A DNA stretch of 64,000 nucleotides. Source: Amycolatopsis tolypomycina (GTDB lineage: Bacteria > Actinomycetota > Actinomycetes > Mycobacteriales > Pseudonocardiaceae). This document shows, one piece after another, positions 48,265 to 56,808 of the stretch. The stretch's first letter is position 1; each line of letters opens with the position of its first letter. The notes under the pieces were generated by a model. It made no database searches. It was not told where the DNA came from and saw only the letters and a list, made by a program, of their open reading frames with translations. The stretch is from the NCBI RefSeq assembly GCF_900105945.1, contig NZ_FNSO01000004.1, forward strand, positions 5,890,001 through 5,954,000. The letters run 5' to 3'. Both the position numbers and the translations under genes were made by a program.

Positions 48265-48711
48265 CTATTCCGCCACCTGCCGCGCGGTCGCCATCGCGCG
48301 CTCGGTTTCCCAGAACGCCCGCACCGACCGGATCAGCCCGTCGTCGCCGACGCGGTAGACGAACACCCCGTCGGTGTCGACGCGGTAGCCGCCCGGCAGG
48401 AACGTCGTGATCGTCCCGACGTTGGCCACCTCGTCGCCGCCCGCGTGGGAGTCGCGGATGGTGAACTCGAAGCGCTCGACGTTGGCGATCGTCATGTCCC
48501 AGAACGCACTGATGCCGTCGCGGCCGTGATGGCCCTTGCCCTCGGCGTCGAACATCGACGGGCCCACCGGGTCCTCGACGACGGCGTCCGCCGCGAACAG
48601 CGCCAGCCAGGCCTCCTTGTCCCCCGCCGTCACCGCGGTCATCGACGCGAACGCCGCGCGCCGCGCGGGCGGCTGCTCCGCCGCCGTGTCCCAGCTGACC
48701 TGCACGCCCAT
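48265..48711 (-). CDS. SnoaL-like / nuclear transport factor 2 fold protein
   Basis: The 148-residue protein has the NTF2-like pattern: RRAAFASMTAVTAGDKEAWLALFAADAVVEDPVGPSMFD, GRDGISAFWDM, then FTIRDSHAGGDEVANVGTITTFLPGG and VFVYRVGDDGLIRSVRAFWE. Members are small isomerases or hydratases (steroid isomerase, polyketide cyclase) or ligand carriers. It lies directly downstream of the LLM oxidoreductase gene with five bases between them, so it belongs to the same transcript. GAGGAGTG precedes the ATG. Confidence 0.82.
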   Translation of the reverse strand: MGVQVSWDTAAEQPPARRAAFASMTAVTAGDKEAWLALFAADAVVEDPVGPSMFDAEGKGHHGRDGISAFWDMTIANVERFEFTIRDSHAGGDEVANVGTITTFLPGGYRVDTDGVFVYRVGDDGLIRSVRAFWETERAMATARQVAE

Positions 48712-48716
48712 GGAAG

Positions 48717-49592
48717 TCACTCCTCGAACTTCGCGATGATCTCGGCCCCGAACCTGCGGATCGCCTCGAGCTTCGGCTCGACCGGCGCGTCGAAGCCGAC
48801 GCCGTCGAACACCCACGGCATGGTGATGACGTCGGTGACGCCCGCTTCGGCCTGCGCGCGGTAGCCGTCCAGGCCGAAGGCGTCGATGCAGACCGCCTGG
48901 TACTCGAACGGATCACCGGCGCGGCCGCACTCGGCCAGCAGCTCCTTGAGCCGGGCGATGGTGGAGCGCAGGTCGTCGAGCTTCATCATCGCCGACGACC
49001 ACCCGTCGGCGACCCGCGCGGCGCGCTTCAGCGCGACCTCGGTGTGGCCCCCGATGTAGAACGGCACCCGCCCCGGCGGGGTGGGGCTCATCTGGATCTT
49101 GTCGAAGTCGTAGAACTCGCCGTGGTACTCGACCATGCCGCCGCCGAGGATCAGCCGCAGCACGTCGATGGCCTCGTCGACGCGCTTGCCACGCCGCTCG
49201 AAGGGCACCCCGCAGTACTCGAACTCCTGCGGCAGCCAGCCGACGCCGAGCCCGAGCCCGAACCGGCCGCCGGTGAGCGCCGCCACCGAGCCGACCTGGC
49301 GGGCGAGCAGCACCGGGTTGCGGGAGCCGAGCTTGAGCACCGACGTGTAGAAGTGGATCCGGCTGGTCACCGCCCCCATCGACGCGGCCGCGACGAGCGG
49401 GTCGACCCAGGGCGTATCCGCGGTCCAGAACCGGCTGCCGTCGGGGGTGTACGGGTAGTCGGTGTCGACGGTCTCGGCGTAGAAGAGCGAGTCGGGCAGG
49501 GCAATGGAGGCGAAGCCGGCCTCTTCGGCGGCCCGGGCGAGCTCGCCCAGCTGATCGAGGGGGTTCATCGCGATCGACAGGGTGAACTTCAT
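48717..49592 (-). CDS. LLM-class F420-dependent oxidoreductase
   Basis: The 291-residue protein has the luciferase-like TIM barrel features MKFTLSIAMNPLDQLGELARAAEEAGFASIALPDSLFY, WVDPLVAAASMGAVTSRIHFYTSVLKLGSRNPVLLARQVGSVAALTGGRFGLGLGVGWLPQEFEYCGVPFERRGKRVDEAI (in order), then FYIGGHTEVALKRAARVADGW. This is the F420-binding LLM family of actinomycetes, which oxidise or reduce lipids, cofactors and drugs. A KstR-type box sits just upstream, suggesting steroid or lipid catabolism. No ribosome binding site is visible before the ATG, so a leaderless transcript is possible. Confidence 0.87.
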   Translation of the reverse strand: MKFTLSIAMNPLDQLGELARAAEEAGFASIALPDSLFYAETVDTDYPYTPDGSRFWTADTPWVDPLVAAASMGAVTSRIHFYTSVLKLGSRNPVLLARQVGSVAALTGGRFGLGLGVGWLPQEFEYCGVPFERRGKRVDEAIDVLRLILGGGMVEYHGEFYDFDKIQMSPTPPGRVPFYIGGHTEVALKRAARVADGWSSAMMKLDDLRSTIARLKELLAECGRAGDPFEYQAVCIDAFGLDGYRAQAEAGVTDVITMPWVFDGVGFDAPVEPKLEAIRRFGAEIIAKFEE

Positions 49593-49600
49593 GGCCGAAC

Positions 49601-49614
49601 TATAACGTGTTCTA
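49601..49614 (-). promoter_or_regulatory. KstR-like TetR operator upstream of the LLM gene
   Basis: On the minus strand TAGAACACGTTATA fits the TnnAACnnGTTnnA consensus described for KstR, the cholesterol-catabolism repressor of mycolic and related actinomycetes. Extended arms AACTA/TAGTT flank it. It ends eight bases before the start codon, so bound repressor would block initiation. No kstR gene is in the window. Confidence 0.55.
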
Positions 49615-49737
49615 GTTTTTTCGGCCAGGGCGCGCGGTGGGCCGCATCACCCACCGGGAACCCACCGCGTAGCGTCCGCGTTGTCCGAATCAAAGGTGAC
49701 GTCCAATCACCGAGCCCCGAACTTCTGGGAGTGGTCC

Positions 49738-50541
49738 ATGGGCACCGCGATCTTCCTGATCGTGCTCGTCGTCGTGATCGTCGGCGGCGGCCTGTATTTC
49801 TCGCGGCAGCGCGCCGCGGCCCGGCAGCGGGAGCTGGACGACGCCAAGGCCGATGCCCGGCGCCTGGTCGAGCGGCTCGGCGGCCAGGTCCTGAACCTCA
49901 ACGGCAACGACACCGCGTCGATGCAGGCGATGGCCGACGCGAGCGAGCGCTACAACGCCGCCGGCTCGCAGCTGGAGCAGGCGCGCACCATCGAGCAGGC
50001 CCGGCTGGTGAAGGACACCGCCGTCGAGGGCCTCTACTACGTCCGCGCCGCGCGCGTCGCGATGGGCATGGACCCCGGCCCGCAGCTGCCGGAGGAGGCC
50101 GAGCGCGAGCGCGCCGGCAAGGTCACCGAGCGCCGCGAGGTCGACGTCGAGGGCCAGCACTACGCCGCCTCCCCCGAGGCCGGCCAGGACACGCCGTACT
50201 ACTACCCCGGCGGCCGCGTCGCGGGCCGTCCGGTGCCGCAGGGCTGGTACAGCGAGCCGTGGTGGAAGCCCGCGCTCGTCGCCGGCGCCTGGGGCCTCGG
50301 CTCGATGTTCCTGTTCAGCGCGATGTTCTCCGGCATGAGCGGCATCGCGAGCGCCTCGGCCTGGGAATCCGGCTACGACGCGGGCCAGCAGGACGCGCTC
50401 GAGTCCGGCGACATGGGCGGCGACGCCGGCGGTGACGCCGGGGGCGACTTCGGCGGAGACGGCGGCGGCGACTGGGGCGGCGGTTTCGACGGTGGCGGTT
50501 TCGACGGCGGAGGCTTCGACGGGGGCGGCTTCGACTTCTGA
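49738..50541 (+). CDS. Membrane protein with Gly/Asp/Phe-rich C-terminus
   Basis: The product of about 267 residues has one N-terminal membrane segment (TAIFLIVLVVVIVGGGLYF), a helical charged region (about residues 22-100), a second hydrophobic segment (ALVAGAWGLGSMFLFSAMFSGM, about 180-202), and a C-terminal tail of about 45 residues made of GGDAGGD, then repeated GGGFD units ending in Phe-Asp-Phe. The body resembles actinomycete proteins of unknown function next to nei2. ATG at 49738 follows GGGAG; an upstream TTG (49681) lacks a site. The tail could be a flexible surface or assembly region. Confidence 0.65.
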   Translation: MGTAIFLIVLVVVIVGGGLYFSRQRAAARQRELDDAKADARRLVERLGGQVLNLNGNDTASMQAMADASERYNAAGSQLEQARTIEQARLVKDTAVEGLYYVRAARVAMGMDPGPQLPEEAERERAGKVTERREVDVEGQHYAASPEAGQDTPYYYPGGRVAGRPVPQGWYSEPWWKPALVAGAWGLGSMFLFSAMFSGMSGIASASAWESGYDAGQQDALESGDMGGDAGGDAGGDFGGDGGGDWGGGFDGGGFDGGGFDGGGFDF

Positions 50542-50555
50542 CGCCCCGGCCCGCA

Positions 50556-50610
50556 TGACATGAACGACCCTTTCATGACGTCTGACGTCATGAAAGGGTC
50601 GTTCATGTCA
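50556..50610. repeat. Perfect 55-bp palindrome, ATGAACGA/TCGTTCAT family (copy 2)
   Basis: Arms 50556-50582 and 50584-50610 are exact 27-base inverses around a single T (ATGAACGACCCTTTCATGACGTC core). It lies between convergent gene ends and includes the last codon of the nei2 gene. It is closely related to 27857-27913, and probably serves as a bidirectional terminator. Confidence 0.85.
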
Positions 50611-51414
50611 GTTCTGGCAGGTGGGGCACCAGTAGAGGTTGCGCCCGACCAGCTCTGAGTTCGCCACCGGCGTTCCGCACACCAGGCACGGCTCGCCGGC
50701 CCGGCGGTAGACGTAGACCTCGCCGCCGTGGCGGTCGACGCGGGCCGCCCGGCCCATCGCCTCCGGCAGGTGCTCCGGGCGCACCGTGTCGATCCGGCCG
50801 ACGCGGACGCCGGCGCGCATCAGCGTCACCAGGTCGGCCCACATGTCGTCCCACACCGCGCGGTCCAGCGCCCGTCCCGGCGTCAGCGGCGCGACGCCGT
50901 GGCGGAACAGCACCTCGGCGCGGTAGACGTTGCCGACGCCCGCGAGCACCGCCTGGTCCATCAGCAGCGCCGCGATCGACGTCCGGGACCGCGAGATGCG
51001 CGCCCAGGCCAGCTCCGGTTTCGCGTCCCGGCGCAGCGGGTCCGGGCCGAGCCGGGCCTTGATCGCGTCGGCCTGCTCGGGGGCGAGCAGTTCACAGCGA
51101 GCCGGCCCGCGCAGGTCCGTCCAATGTGTCCGGCCGGCCAGCCGCAGCCGGACCTGGCCGACCGGCTCGGGCGCCGGCAGCGGCGCTTCGCCGAAGGTGC
51201 CGTACAGCCCCAGGTGGATGTGCACCACGCCGTGCGGGCCGTAGTCGTGGAAGAGGTGCTTGCCGTACGCCTCGACGCCGGCGAGCACCTGACCGTCCAA
51301 ACGGGACGCTTCGGCGGCGAACCGGCCCTGCGGGCTGCTCACCGCGAGCGGGGCGCCGGCGTACCGGCGCTTGTGCAGCCGCGCGAGCCGGTGGAGCGTG
51401 TGCCCTTCGGGCAT
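50608..51414 (-). CDS. nei2: Formamidopyrimidine/endonuclease VIII-family DNA glycosylase (Nei2-like)
   Basis: The 268-residue protein has the catalytic N-terminus MPEGHTLHRLA (Pro2, Glu3), GKHLFHDYG, the helix-two-turn-helix DQAVLAGVGNVYRAEVLFRHGVAP and a C-terminal zinc finger CLVC-x16-CPTC. It excises oxidised bases and nicks the DNA strand. The product corresponds by position and features to M. tuberculosis Rv2464c (Nei2). Its ATG overlaps the rpiB stop by one base, giving an rpiB-nei2 operon as in mycobacteria. Confidence 0.9.
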   Translation of the reverse strand: MPEGHTLHRLARLHKRRYAGAPLAVSSPQGRFAAEASRLDGQVLAGVEAYGKHLFHDYGPHGVVHIHLGLYGTFGEAPLPAPEPVGQVRLRLAGRTHWTDLRGPARCELLAPEQADAIKARLGPDPLRRDAKPELAWARISRSRTSIAALLMDQAVLAGVGNVYRAEVLFRHGVAPLTPGRALDRAVWDDMWADLVTLMRAGVRVGRIDTVRPEHLPEAMGRAARVDRHGGEVYVYRRAGEPCLVCGTPVANSELVGRNLYWCPTCQN

Positions 51415-51887
51415 CAGGCCTCCGGCAACGCCGGCGGGGTCCCGGTGCGCTCGTAGTCGAGCAGCTGCTGGACGCGGCGGGCGTGCCGCTCCTCCGGCGA
51501 GACCTCGGTCGCCAGGAACGCCTCGACGATCTCGGTGGCGTCTTCGGCGGTGTGCATCCGGGCGCCGACGCCGATCAGCTGGGCGTGGTTGTGCTCCCGG
51601 CACAGCTTCGCCGTCTCGACGCTCCAGGCCAGGCCGCACCGCGCGCCGGGCACCTTGTTGGCCGCGATCTGCTCCCCGTTGCCGGAGCCGCCGACGACGA
51701 TGCCGCGGCTGCCCTCGTCGGCCACCACGCGCAGCGCCGCCTCGACGCAGAACGCCGGGTAGTCGTCGGCCGCGTCGTAGACGTGCGGACCGACGTCGGT
51801 GACCTCGTGGCCCTGCTTCTCCAGGTGAGCCACCAGGTGGTTCTTCAGCTCGAAACCGGCATGGTCGGATCCCAAGTAGACACGCAC
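51414..51887 (-). CDS. rpiB: Ribose-5-phosphate isomerase B
   Basis: The 157-residue protein matches actinobacterial RpiB: MRVYLGSDHAGFELKNHLVAHL, VGPHVYDAADDYPAFCVEAA, GIVVGGSGNGEQIAANKVPGARCGLAW, AKLCREHNHAQLIGVGARMHT and a C-terminal SPEERHARRVQQL. The active-site Cys of some homologues is replaced by the Ser-Gly in GGSGNG, with the Glu used in the actinobacterial type. It interconverts ribose and ribulose 5-phosphate. Start GTG at 51887. It is upstream of and coupled to nei2. Confidence 0.93.
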   Translation of the reverse strand: MRVYLGSDHAGFELKNHLVAHLEKQGHEVTDVGPHVYDAADDYPAFCVEAALRVVADEGSRGIVVGGSGNGEQIAANKVPGARCGLAWSVETAKLCREHNHAQLIGVGARMHTAEDATEIVEAFLATEVSPEERHARRVQQLLDYERTGTPPALPEA

Positions 51888-51931
51888 GGCTGGAGTCTGC
51901 CATCCGGTCCGGTTTCGGGCATGCTCCGGGG

Positions 51932-52549
51932 GTGGGGATCTGGGAGCAGACCGGCTACGACGTCCGGCTCGACTGGGGTGCCGTGCTGGTGATCGTCGAC
52001 GTGCTTTCGTTCAGCGCCACCACGGATCTCGTGGCCAACCGCGCGCTGCCCGTTCGCCGGCGCGGGGTGGCTCGGGCGGCCGGGGCGGTCATCGTGGGCG
52101 AGGGCGAACTCACCCGGCGGCCCTCTTCTGTGACGGAAATCCCGCCGGGCGCTCTGCCGGTGTCCCCTCGGCCAACGGCGCAACGCTGGGTAAGGCCGTC
52201 GCGGAGACCGGCGCGCACCTGCTCGCGGGCTGCCTCCGCAACGCCGATCGCGGCCGGGGAACGCTGGGGGGTGAACATTTTCGGTGACGGCGAAACGTCC
52301 GGGCCGCTGCGGCCGTGCGTCGAGGACCAGATGGGCGCCGGGGCGATCGCCGCCGCGCTGGCCGGCCTCGGGCTCGCGCTGTCCGCCGAGGCCGCGCTCG
52401 CCGCGCGATCCGTCGACGTCACGGCCCTGGCGACCTGCGTGTCGAGCCGCGAACTGACCGAAGCCGGCCACGGCGGCGACGTCGTCCTGGCCGCTCGAAC
52501 CGACGTGAGCGATGCCGCTCCCGTCCTGATCGAAGGAGTGCTGACATGA
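51932..52549 (+). pseudogene. 2-phosphosulfolactate phosphatase (ComB-family) remnant with compensating frameshifts
   Basis: The ends match ComB-like proteins: GIWEQTGYDVRLDWG and VLVIVDVLSFSATTD at the start, AGERWGVNIFGDGETSGPLRPCVEDQMGAGA and SSRELTEAGHGGDV at the end. In the middle (about 52155-52250) the conserved segment PSANGATLGKAVAETGAH is found only in another frame (codon TCG at 52168), while the open frame reads an Arg-rich nonsense stretch. Two opposite indels therefore seem to have shifted the frame out and back. The protein is also short (205 versus about 235 residues) with gaps near the N-terminus. It is probably non-functional, though no stop codon interrupts it. It overlaps the next gene by ATGA. 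Confidence 0.7.
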
Positions 52550-53355
52550 CCGGCCGCTGGATCGAGGTCGCCGAGGGCGTGCACGCCCGCCGCTACGAGG
52601 AGCTGGACCTGACCGTCGGGCTGGTCGTGGGCACCGAACGCTGCCTGGTCGTCGACACGCGCGGCGACCTCGAGCAGGGCGCCGAGCTCGCGGCCGCCAT
52701 CCGTGAGATCACGCCGCTGCCGTGGGTCGTCGTCTACACGCACGCGCACTTCGACCACGCCTGGGGCACCGAGGCGTTCCTGCCGTGCGAGGTCTGGGCG
52801 CACCAGGGCTGCGCGGCCGAACTGGGGACGGACATCGACGCCGTCCGCGCGAAGTGGATCGCCCACTACCGCAAGGAGGGCAAACCGGACATCGCCGACG
52901 CGATCGCCCGCACGACCATCACCGGCCCGGACCACACGTTCACCGACCACGTCGAACTCGACCTCGGCGGCCGCACGGCTGTCCTGCTGCACCCCGGCCC
53001 CGCGCACACCGGCCACGACGTCGTGGTGCACGTGCCGGACGCGGCTGTGGTCTTCGGCGGCGACGTCGTCGAGCACGCCGAAGCCGGGTTCAGCGAGTTT
53101 TCGTTCAGCGACGAGAGCGACCTGACCGCCTGGCCGGCCGCGTTCGACGCGATCCTGGCGCTGGAACCCCGCGTCGTCGTGCCCGGCCACGGCGAGCCGG
53201 TCGACGCGGAGTTCGTCCGCTACCACCGCGACGGCCTGCACGAGCTGATCACGCTCAAGGCCGGCGTGGGCCGCGGCGAGACGACCGAAGTGGCCGCCGT
53301 CGCCGCGTCCCGCTACCCCAGCGACGTCACCCTGGCCGCGCTGGCGACGCCTTAG
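52546..53355 (+). CDS. Metallo-beta-lactamase-fold hydrolase
   Basis: The 269-residue protein has the HxHxDH motif in [18 protein letters not shown], the third His in [18 protein letters not shown], the Asp in [15 protein letters not shown], and the final His in [15 protein letters not shown]. It is therefore a complete binuclear zinc hydrolase of the glyoxalase II/teichoic-acid type superfamily. No signal peptide. The substrate is unknown. ATG overlaps the preceding comB-like frame by four bases, with GAAGGAG upstream. Its stop shares four bases with the convergent DsbA-like gene's stop. Confidence 0.88.
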   Translation: MTGRWIEVAEGVHARRYEELDLTVGLVVGTERCLVVDTRGDLEQGAELAAAIREITPLPWVVVYTHAHFDHAWGTEAFLPCEVWAHQGCAAELGTDIDAVRAKWIAHYRKEGKPDIADAIARTTITGPDHTFTDHVELDLGGRTAVLLHPGPAHTGHDVVVHVPDAAVVFGGDVVEHAEAGFSEFSFSDESDLTAWPAAFDAILALEPRVVVPGHGEPVDAEFVRYHRDGLHELITLKAGVGRGETTEVAAVAASRYPSDVTLAALATP

Positions 53356-53972
53356 TCGAAGTTGAGCTCGCCGGTCCGGGTGCGCTTGAGCTCGAAGAAG
53401 TCCGGGTAGCTCGCCAGCGCCACCGCGCCGTCGAACACCTTCAGCGCGGCTTCGCCACGCGGGATGGAGCTGAGGACCGGGCCGAAGAACGCCACGCCGT
53501 CGATGTGGATCGTCGGGGTGCCGACGTCCTGGCCGACCGGGTCCATGCCCTCGTGGTGGCTCTTCTTCAGTGCCTCGTCGTACTCGGTCGAGTGCGCGGC
53601 CTCGGCCAGCTCGGCGGGCGCGCCGATCGCTTCCAGGGCCTCCTTGATGACCGTGTCGTAGTCCTTGACGCCCTGGTTGTGGTAGCGGGTGCCGAACTCG
53701 GTGTAGTACTGGCGGAGCACTTCTTCGCCCTTGAGCTGCGACAGCGCCACGGCCACGCGCACCGGGCCCCAGCCCTTCGCCAGCAGTTCCTTGTACTGCT
53801 CGGGCAGCTCGTCCCGGCCCTCGTTGAGCACCGACAGGCTCATGATCCGGAAGTTCAGGTCCAGGTTGCGGTGCTTCTCCACCTCCAGGATCCAGCGGGA
53901 GGTGATCCACGCGAACGGGCAGATCGGGTCGAAGTAGAAATCGACCTTCGTGGGCTGCTCGGCAGCGGTCAT
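53352..53972 (-). CDS. DsbA/mycoredoxin-2-like thioredoxin-fold protein with CPFA active site
   Basis: The 206-residue protein resembles M. tuberculosis Rv2466c, a mycothiol-dependent reductase: [105 protein letters not shown] and [15 protein letters not shown]. The active site is CPFA (Cys18, Ala21) instead of CPWC, so the resolving cysteine is missing and a monothiol mechanism is expected. Cytosolic. ATG at 53972 follows GGAG. It is divergent from pepN as in mycobacteria. Confidence 0.9.
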   Translation of the reverse strand: MTAAEQPTKVDFYFDPICPFAWITSRWILEVEKHRNLDLNFRIMSLSVLNEGRDELPEQYKELLAKGWGPVRVAVALSQLKGEEVLRQYYTEFGTRYHNQGVKDYDTVIKEALEAIGAPAELAEAAHSTEYDEALKKSHHEGMDPVGQDVGTPTIHIDGVAFFGPVLSSIPRGEAALKVFDGAVALASYPDFFELKRTRTGELNFD

Positions 53973-54126
53973 CGGGGCACTCCTCCAGGCACGTTTCGAT
54001 GTGGGCGGACCCCACACGAGGAGGCCAACACCGGGAAACGCGGGGTTGTTCCCTTATCGCCCGCCACCCCGTCCCCATGATTGGATGCGGGGAGTTGAAA
54101 ACCGATACCAACGACCAGAGGTGCCT

Positions 54127-56694
54127 GTGCCCGCCCCCAACCTGACCCGCGACCAAGCCAAGCTGCGCGCGGATCTGCTCGACGTCACCGGTTACGACAT
54201 CGAGCTCGATCTGACGAACGGCCACGGCGGTCCCGGGGAGAAGACCTTCGCGTCGACGACGACCGTCCGGTTCTCCAGCGCCCGGGCCGGTGAATCGACC
54301 TGGGTCGACATCGTCGCCGACCGCGTGCACTCGGCCACCCTGAACGGCGCGGACGTCGACGTCAGCGCGTATGTCGAGGACAAGGGCATCGCGCTGGCCG
54401 GGCTGGCCGAGGCCAACGAGCTCACGGTGACCGCCGACTGCCGGTACATGAACACCGGCGAGGGCCTGCACCGGTTCGTCGACCCGGTCGACGACGGCGT
54501 CTACCTGTACACGCAGTTCGAGACGGCGGACGCCAAGCGCATGTTCGCCTGCTTCGACCAGCCGGACCTGAAGTCGGTCTACCGGCTCACGGTGGTCGCG
54601 CCGAAGGACTGGAAGGTCATCTCCAACGCCGTCGTGGAGTCCACGGAGGAGACGCCGGAAGGCGCGGTCCGCACGGTGTTCAAGGAGTCCGAGCGGATCT
54701 CGACCTACCTGGTGGCGCTGATCGCCGGCCCGTACGCCGAGTGGCGTGACGAGTACACCGACGCCCACAAGACCATCCCGCTCGGCATCTACTGCCGCGC
54801 GTCGCTGGCCGAGCACATGGACGCCGATCGGCTGTTCACCGAAACCAAGCAGGGCTTCGGCTTCTACCACGAGAAGTTCGGCACGCCCTACCCGTTCTCC
54901 AAGTACGACCAGCTGTTCGTGCCGGAGTTCAACGCGGGCGCGATGGAGAACGCCGGCGCGGTGACGTTCCTGGAGGACTACGTCTTCCGCAGCCGCGTCA
55001 CCCGCTACGCCTACGAGCGGCGCGCCGAGACGCTGCTGCACGAGATGGCGCACATGTGGTTCGGCGACCTGGTCACCATGCGCTGGTGGGACGACCTGTG
55101 GCTGAACGAGTCGTTCGCGACCTTCGCGAGCGTGCTGGCCCAGGCCGAGGCGACCGAGTACAAGAACGCGTGGACCAGCTTCGCGAACATCGAGAAGTCG
55201 TGGGCCTACCGGCAGGACCAGCTGCCCTCGACGCACCCGATCGCGGCCGACATCGTCGACCTGCACGCGGTCGAGGTCAACTTCGACGGCATCACCTACG
55301 CCAAGGGCGCCAGCGTGCTCAAGCAGCTCGTCGCCTACGTCGGGCTCGAGCACTTCCTCGACGGCCTGAAGGTGTACTTCGGCAAGCACGCGTGGGGCAA
55401 CGCGACGCTGGCCGACCTGCTGGGCGCGCTGGAAGAGGCGTCCGGCCGCGACCTGTCGTGGTGGAGCGCGCAGTGGCTGGAGACCACCGGGCTGAACTCC
55501 CTGAGCCCGCGCTACGAGGTCGGCGCGGACGGGTCGTTCACGTCGTTCGCGGTGGTGCAGTCGGGGGCGAAGCCGGGCGCGGGTGAGCTGCGCACGCACC
55601 GCGTCGCGGTGGGCGTGTACGACGAGGACGGCGCCGGCAAGATCGTCCGCAAGCACCGCGTCGAGCTCGACGTCGACGGCGAGCGCACCGAGGTCCCGGA
55701 CCTGGTCGGCCTGCCCGCGGGCAAGCTGGTCCTGGTCAACGACGACGACCTGACGTACTGCACGATGCGCCTCGACCCGGCGTCGCTGACGACGTTGATC
55801 GACCGCATCGCGGACATCACCGAGCCGCTGCCCCGCACGCTCTGCTGGTCGGCGGCGTGGGAGATGACCCGCGAGGCCGAGCTGAAGGCCCGCGACTTCG
55901 TCACGCTGGTGCAGCGCGGCATCCACACGGAGTCCGAGGTCGGCGTGGTCCAGCGCCTGCTGCTGCAGGCCCAGACGGCACTGAACTCGTACGCGGAGCA
56001 GGAGTGGGCGGCGGCGACGGGCTGGCCGGCGTTCACCGCCCGGCTGCTGGAGCTGGTCCGCGGCGCCGAGCCGGGTTCGGACCACCAGCTGGCGTTCGTG
56101 AACTCCCTGGCCGGCTCGGTGCTGGACGCGTCGACCCTGTCGGTGTTGTCCGGCTGGCTGGACGGCTCCGCGCCGTTGGAGGGGTTGACGGTCGACACGG
56201 ACCTGCGCTGGCGCCTCCTGCACGCACTGGTGGCCCACGGCAAGGCGGACACGGCGGAGATCGACGCCGAGCTGGCCCGCGACAACACGGCAACGGGCCG
56301 CCGCCAGGCGGAGCGCGCCCGGGCGTTGCGCCCCACGGACGAGGCCAAGGCCGACGCGTGGCAGCGCGCGGTGTACGACGACGAGCTGCCCAACGCGGTC
56401 AGCGACTCGCTCATCTCGGGCTTCTCGCACCCGGGCCAGAAGGCACTGCTGGGCTCGTACGTGGCTCGCTACTTCGAGGTGATCGACGAGGTGTGGCAGC
56501 GCCGCTCCAGCGAGCGAGCCCAGCCGATCGCGATCGGCCTGTACCCGTCGTGGGCGGTGGCCCCGGAGACGGTGACGGCCTCGGACGAGTGGCTGGCGGG
56601 CGAGCACCCGCAGGCCCTGCGCAGGCTGGTATCGGAGGGCAGGGCGGGCATCGTCCGGGCACTGGCGGCGCGGGACTTCGACGCGCAGGCCTGA
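54127..56694 (+). CDS. pepN: Aminopeptidase N (M1 family)
   Basis: The 855-residue protein has the M1 signatures: substrate motif EFNAGAMENAGAVTF, zinc site HEMAHMWFGDLVTMRWWDDLWLNESFA (HExxH-x18-E), and an ERAP1-type helical C-terminal domain (about residues 520-855). It removes N-terminal amino acids from peptides in the cytosol. Length and order match actinobacterial PepN (about 860). GTG at 54127 is preferred to GTG at 54121 because AGAGG has correct spacing. It is monocistronic, followed by two hairpins. Confidence 0.95.
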   Translation: MPAPNLTRDQAKLRADLLDVTGYDIELDLTNGHGGPGEKTFASTTTVRFSSARAGESTWVDIVADRVHSATLNGADVDVSAYVEDKGIALAGLAEANELTVTADCRYMNTGEGLHRFVDPVDDGVYLYTQFETADAKRMFACFDQPDLKSVYRLTVVAPKDWKVISNAVVESTEETPEGAVRTVFKESERISTYLVALIAGPYAEWRDEYTDAHKTIPLGIYCRASLAEHMDADRLFTETKQGFGFYHEKFGTPYPFSKYDQLFVPEFNAGAMENAGAVTFLEDYVFRSRVTRYAYERRAETLLHEMAHMWFGDLVTMRWWDDLWLNESFATFASVLAQAEATEYKNAWTSFANIEKSWAYRQDQLPSTHPIAADIVDLHAVEVNFDGITYAKGASVLKQLVAYVGLEHFLDGLKVYFGKHAWGNATLADLLGALEEASGRDLSWWSAQWLETTGLNSLSPRYEVGADGSFTSFAVVQSGAKPGAGELRTHRVAVGVYDEDGAGKIVRKHRVELDVDGERTEVPDLVGLPAGKLVLVNDDDLTYCTMRLDPASLTTLIDRIADITEPLPRTLCWSAAWEMTREAELKARDFVTLVQRGIHTESEVGVVQRLLLQAQTALNSYAEQEWAAATGWPAFTARLLELVRGAEPGSDHQLAFVNSLAGSVLDASTLSVLSGWLDGSAPLEGLTVDTDLRWRLLHALVAHGKADTAEIDAELARDNTATGRRQAERARALRPTDEAKADAWQRAVYDDELPNAVSDSLISGFSHPGQKALLGSYVARYFEVIDEVWQRRSSERAQPIAIGLYPSWAVAPETVTASDEWLAGEHPQALRRLVSEGRAGIVRALAARDFDAQA

Positions 56695-56698
56695 CCCG

Positions 56699-56744
56699 GT
56701 CGTGAGTGGTGAGGCGGGTTAGAACCCGCCTCACCACTCACGAC
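56699..56744. terminator. Perfect 22-bp-arm hairpin after pepN
   Basis: Arms 56699-56720 and 56723-56744 are exact inverses (core GAGTGGTGAGGCGGGTT) with a 2-base centre, five bases after the pepN stop. Confidence 0.8.
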
Positions 56745-56764
56745 GGCCGGGGACGCACGAAAAG

Positions 56765-56795
56765 AGCCCCGCACCTCGAACAGGTGCGGGGCTCC
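56765..56795. terminator. Second hairpin (13-bp arms) between convergent pepN and DUF5130 genes
   Basis: GAGCCCCGCACCT and its exact inverse flank the loop CGAAC; AAAA before the left arm gives a U-tract for minus-strand transcripts, so this stem most likely ends the DUF5130 operon. Confidence 0.8.
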
Positions 56796-56808
56796 TTCGT
56801 CAGCTAAG

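Noticed and set aside
51932..52549. Functional ComB enzyme
   Set aside because: The conserved central PNGAT-like region is out of frame and the protein is short, so a pseudogene call is safer.
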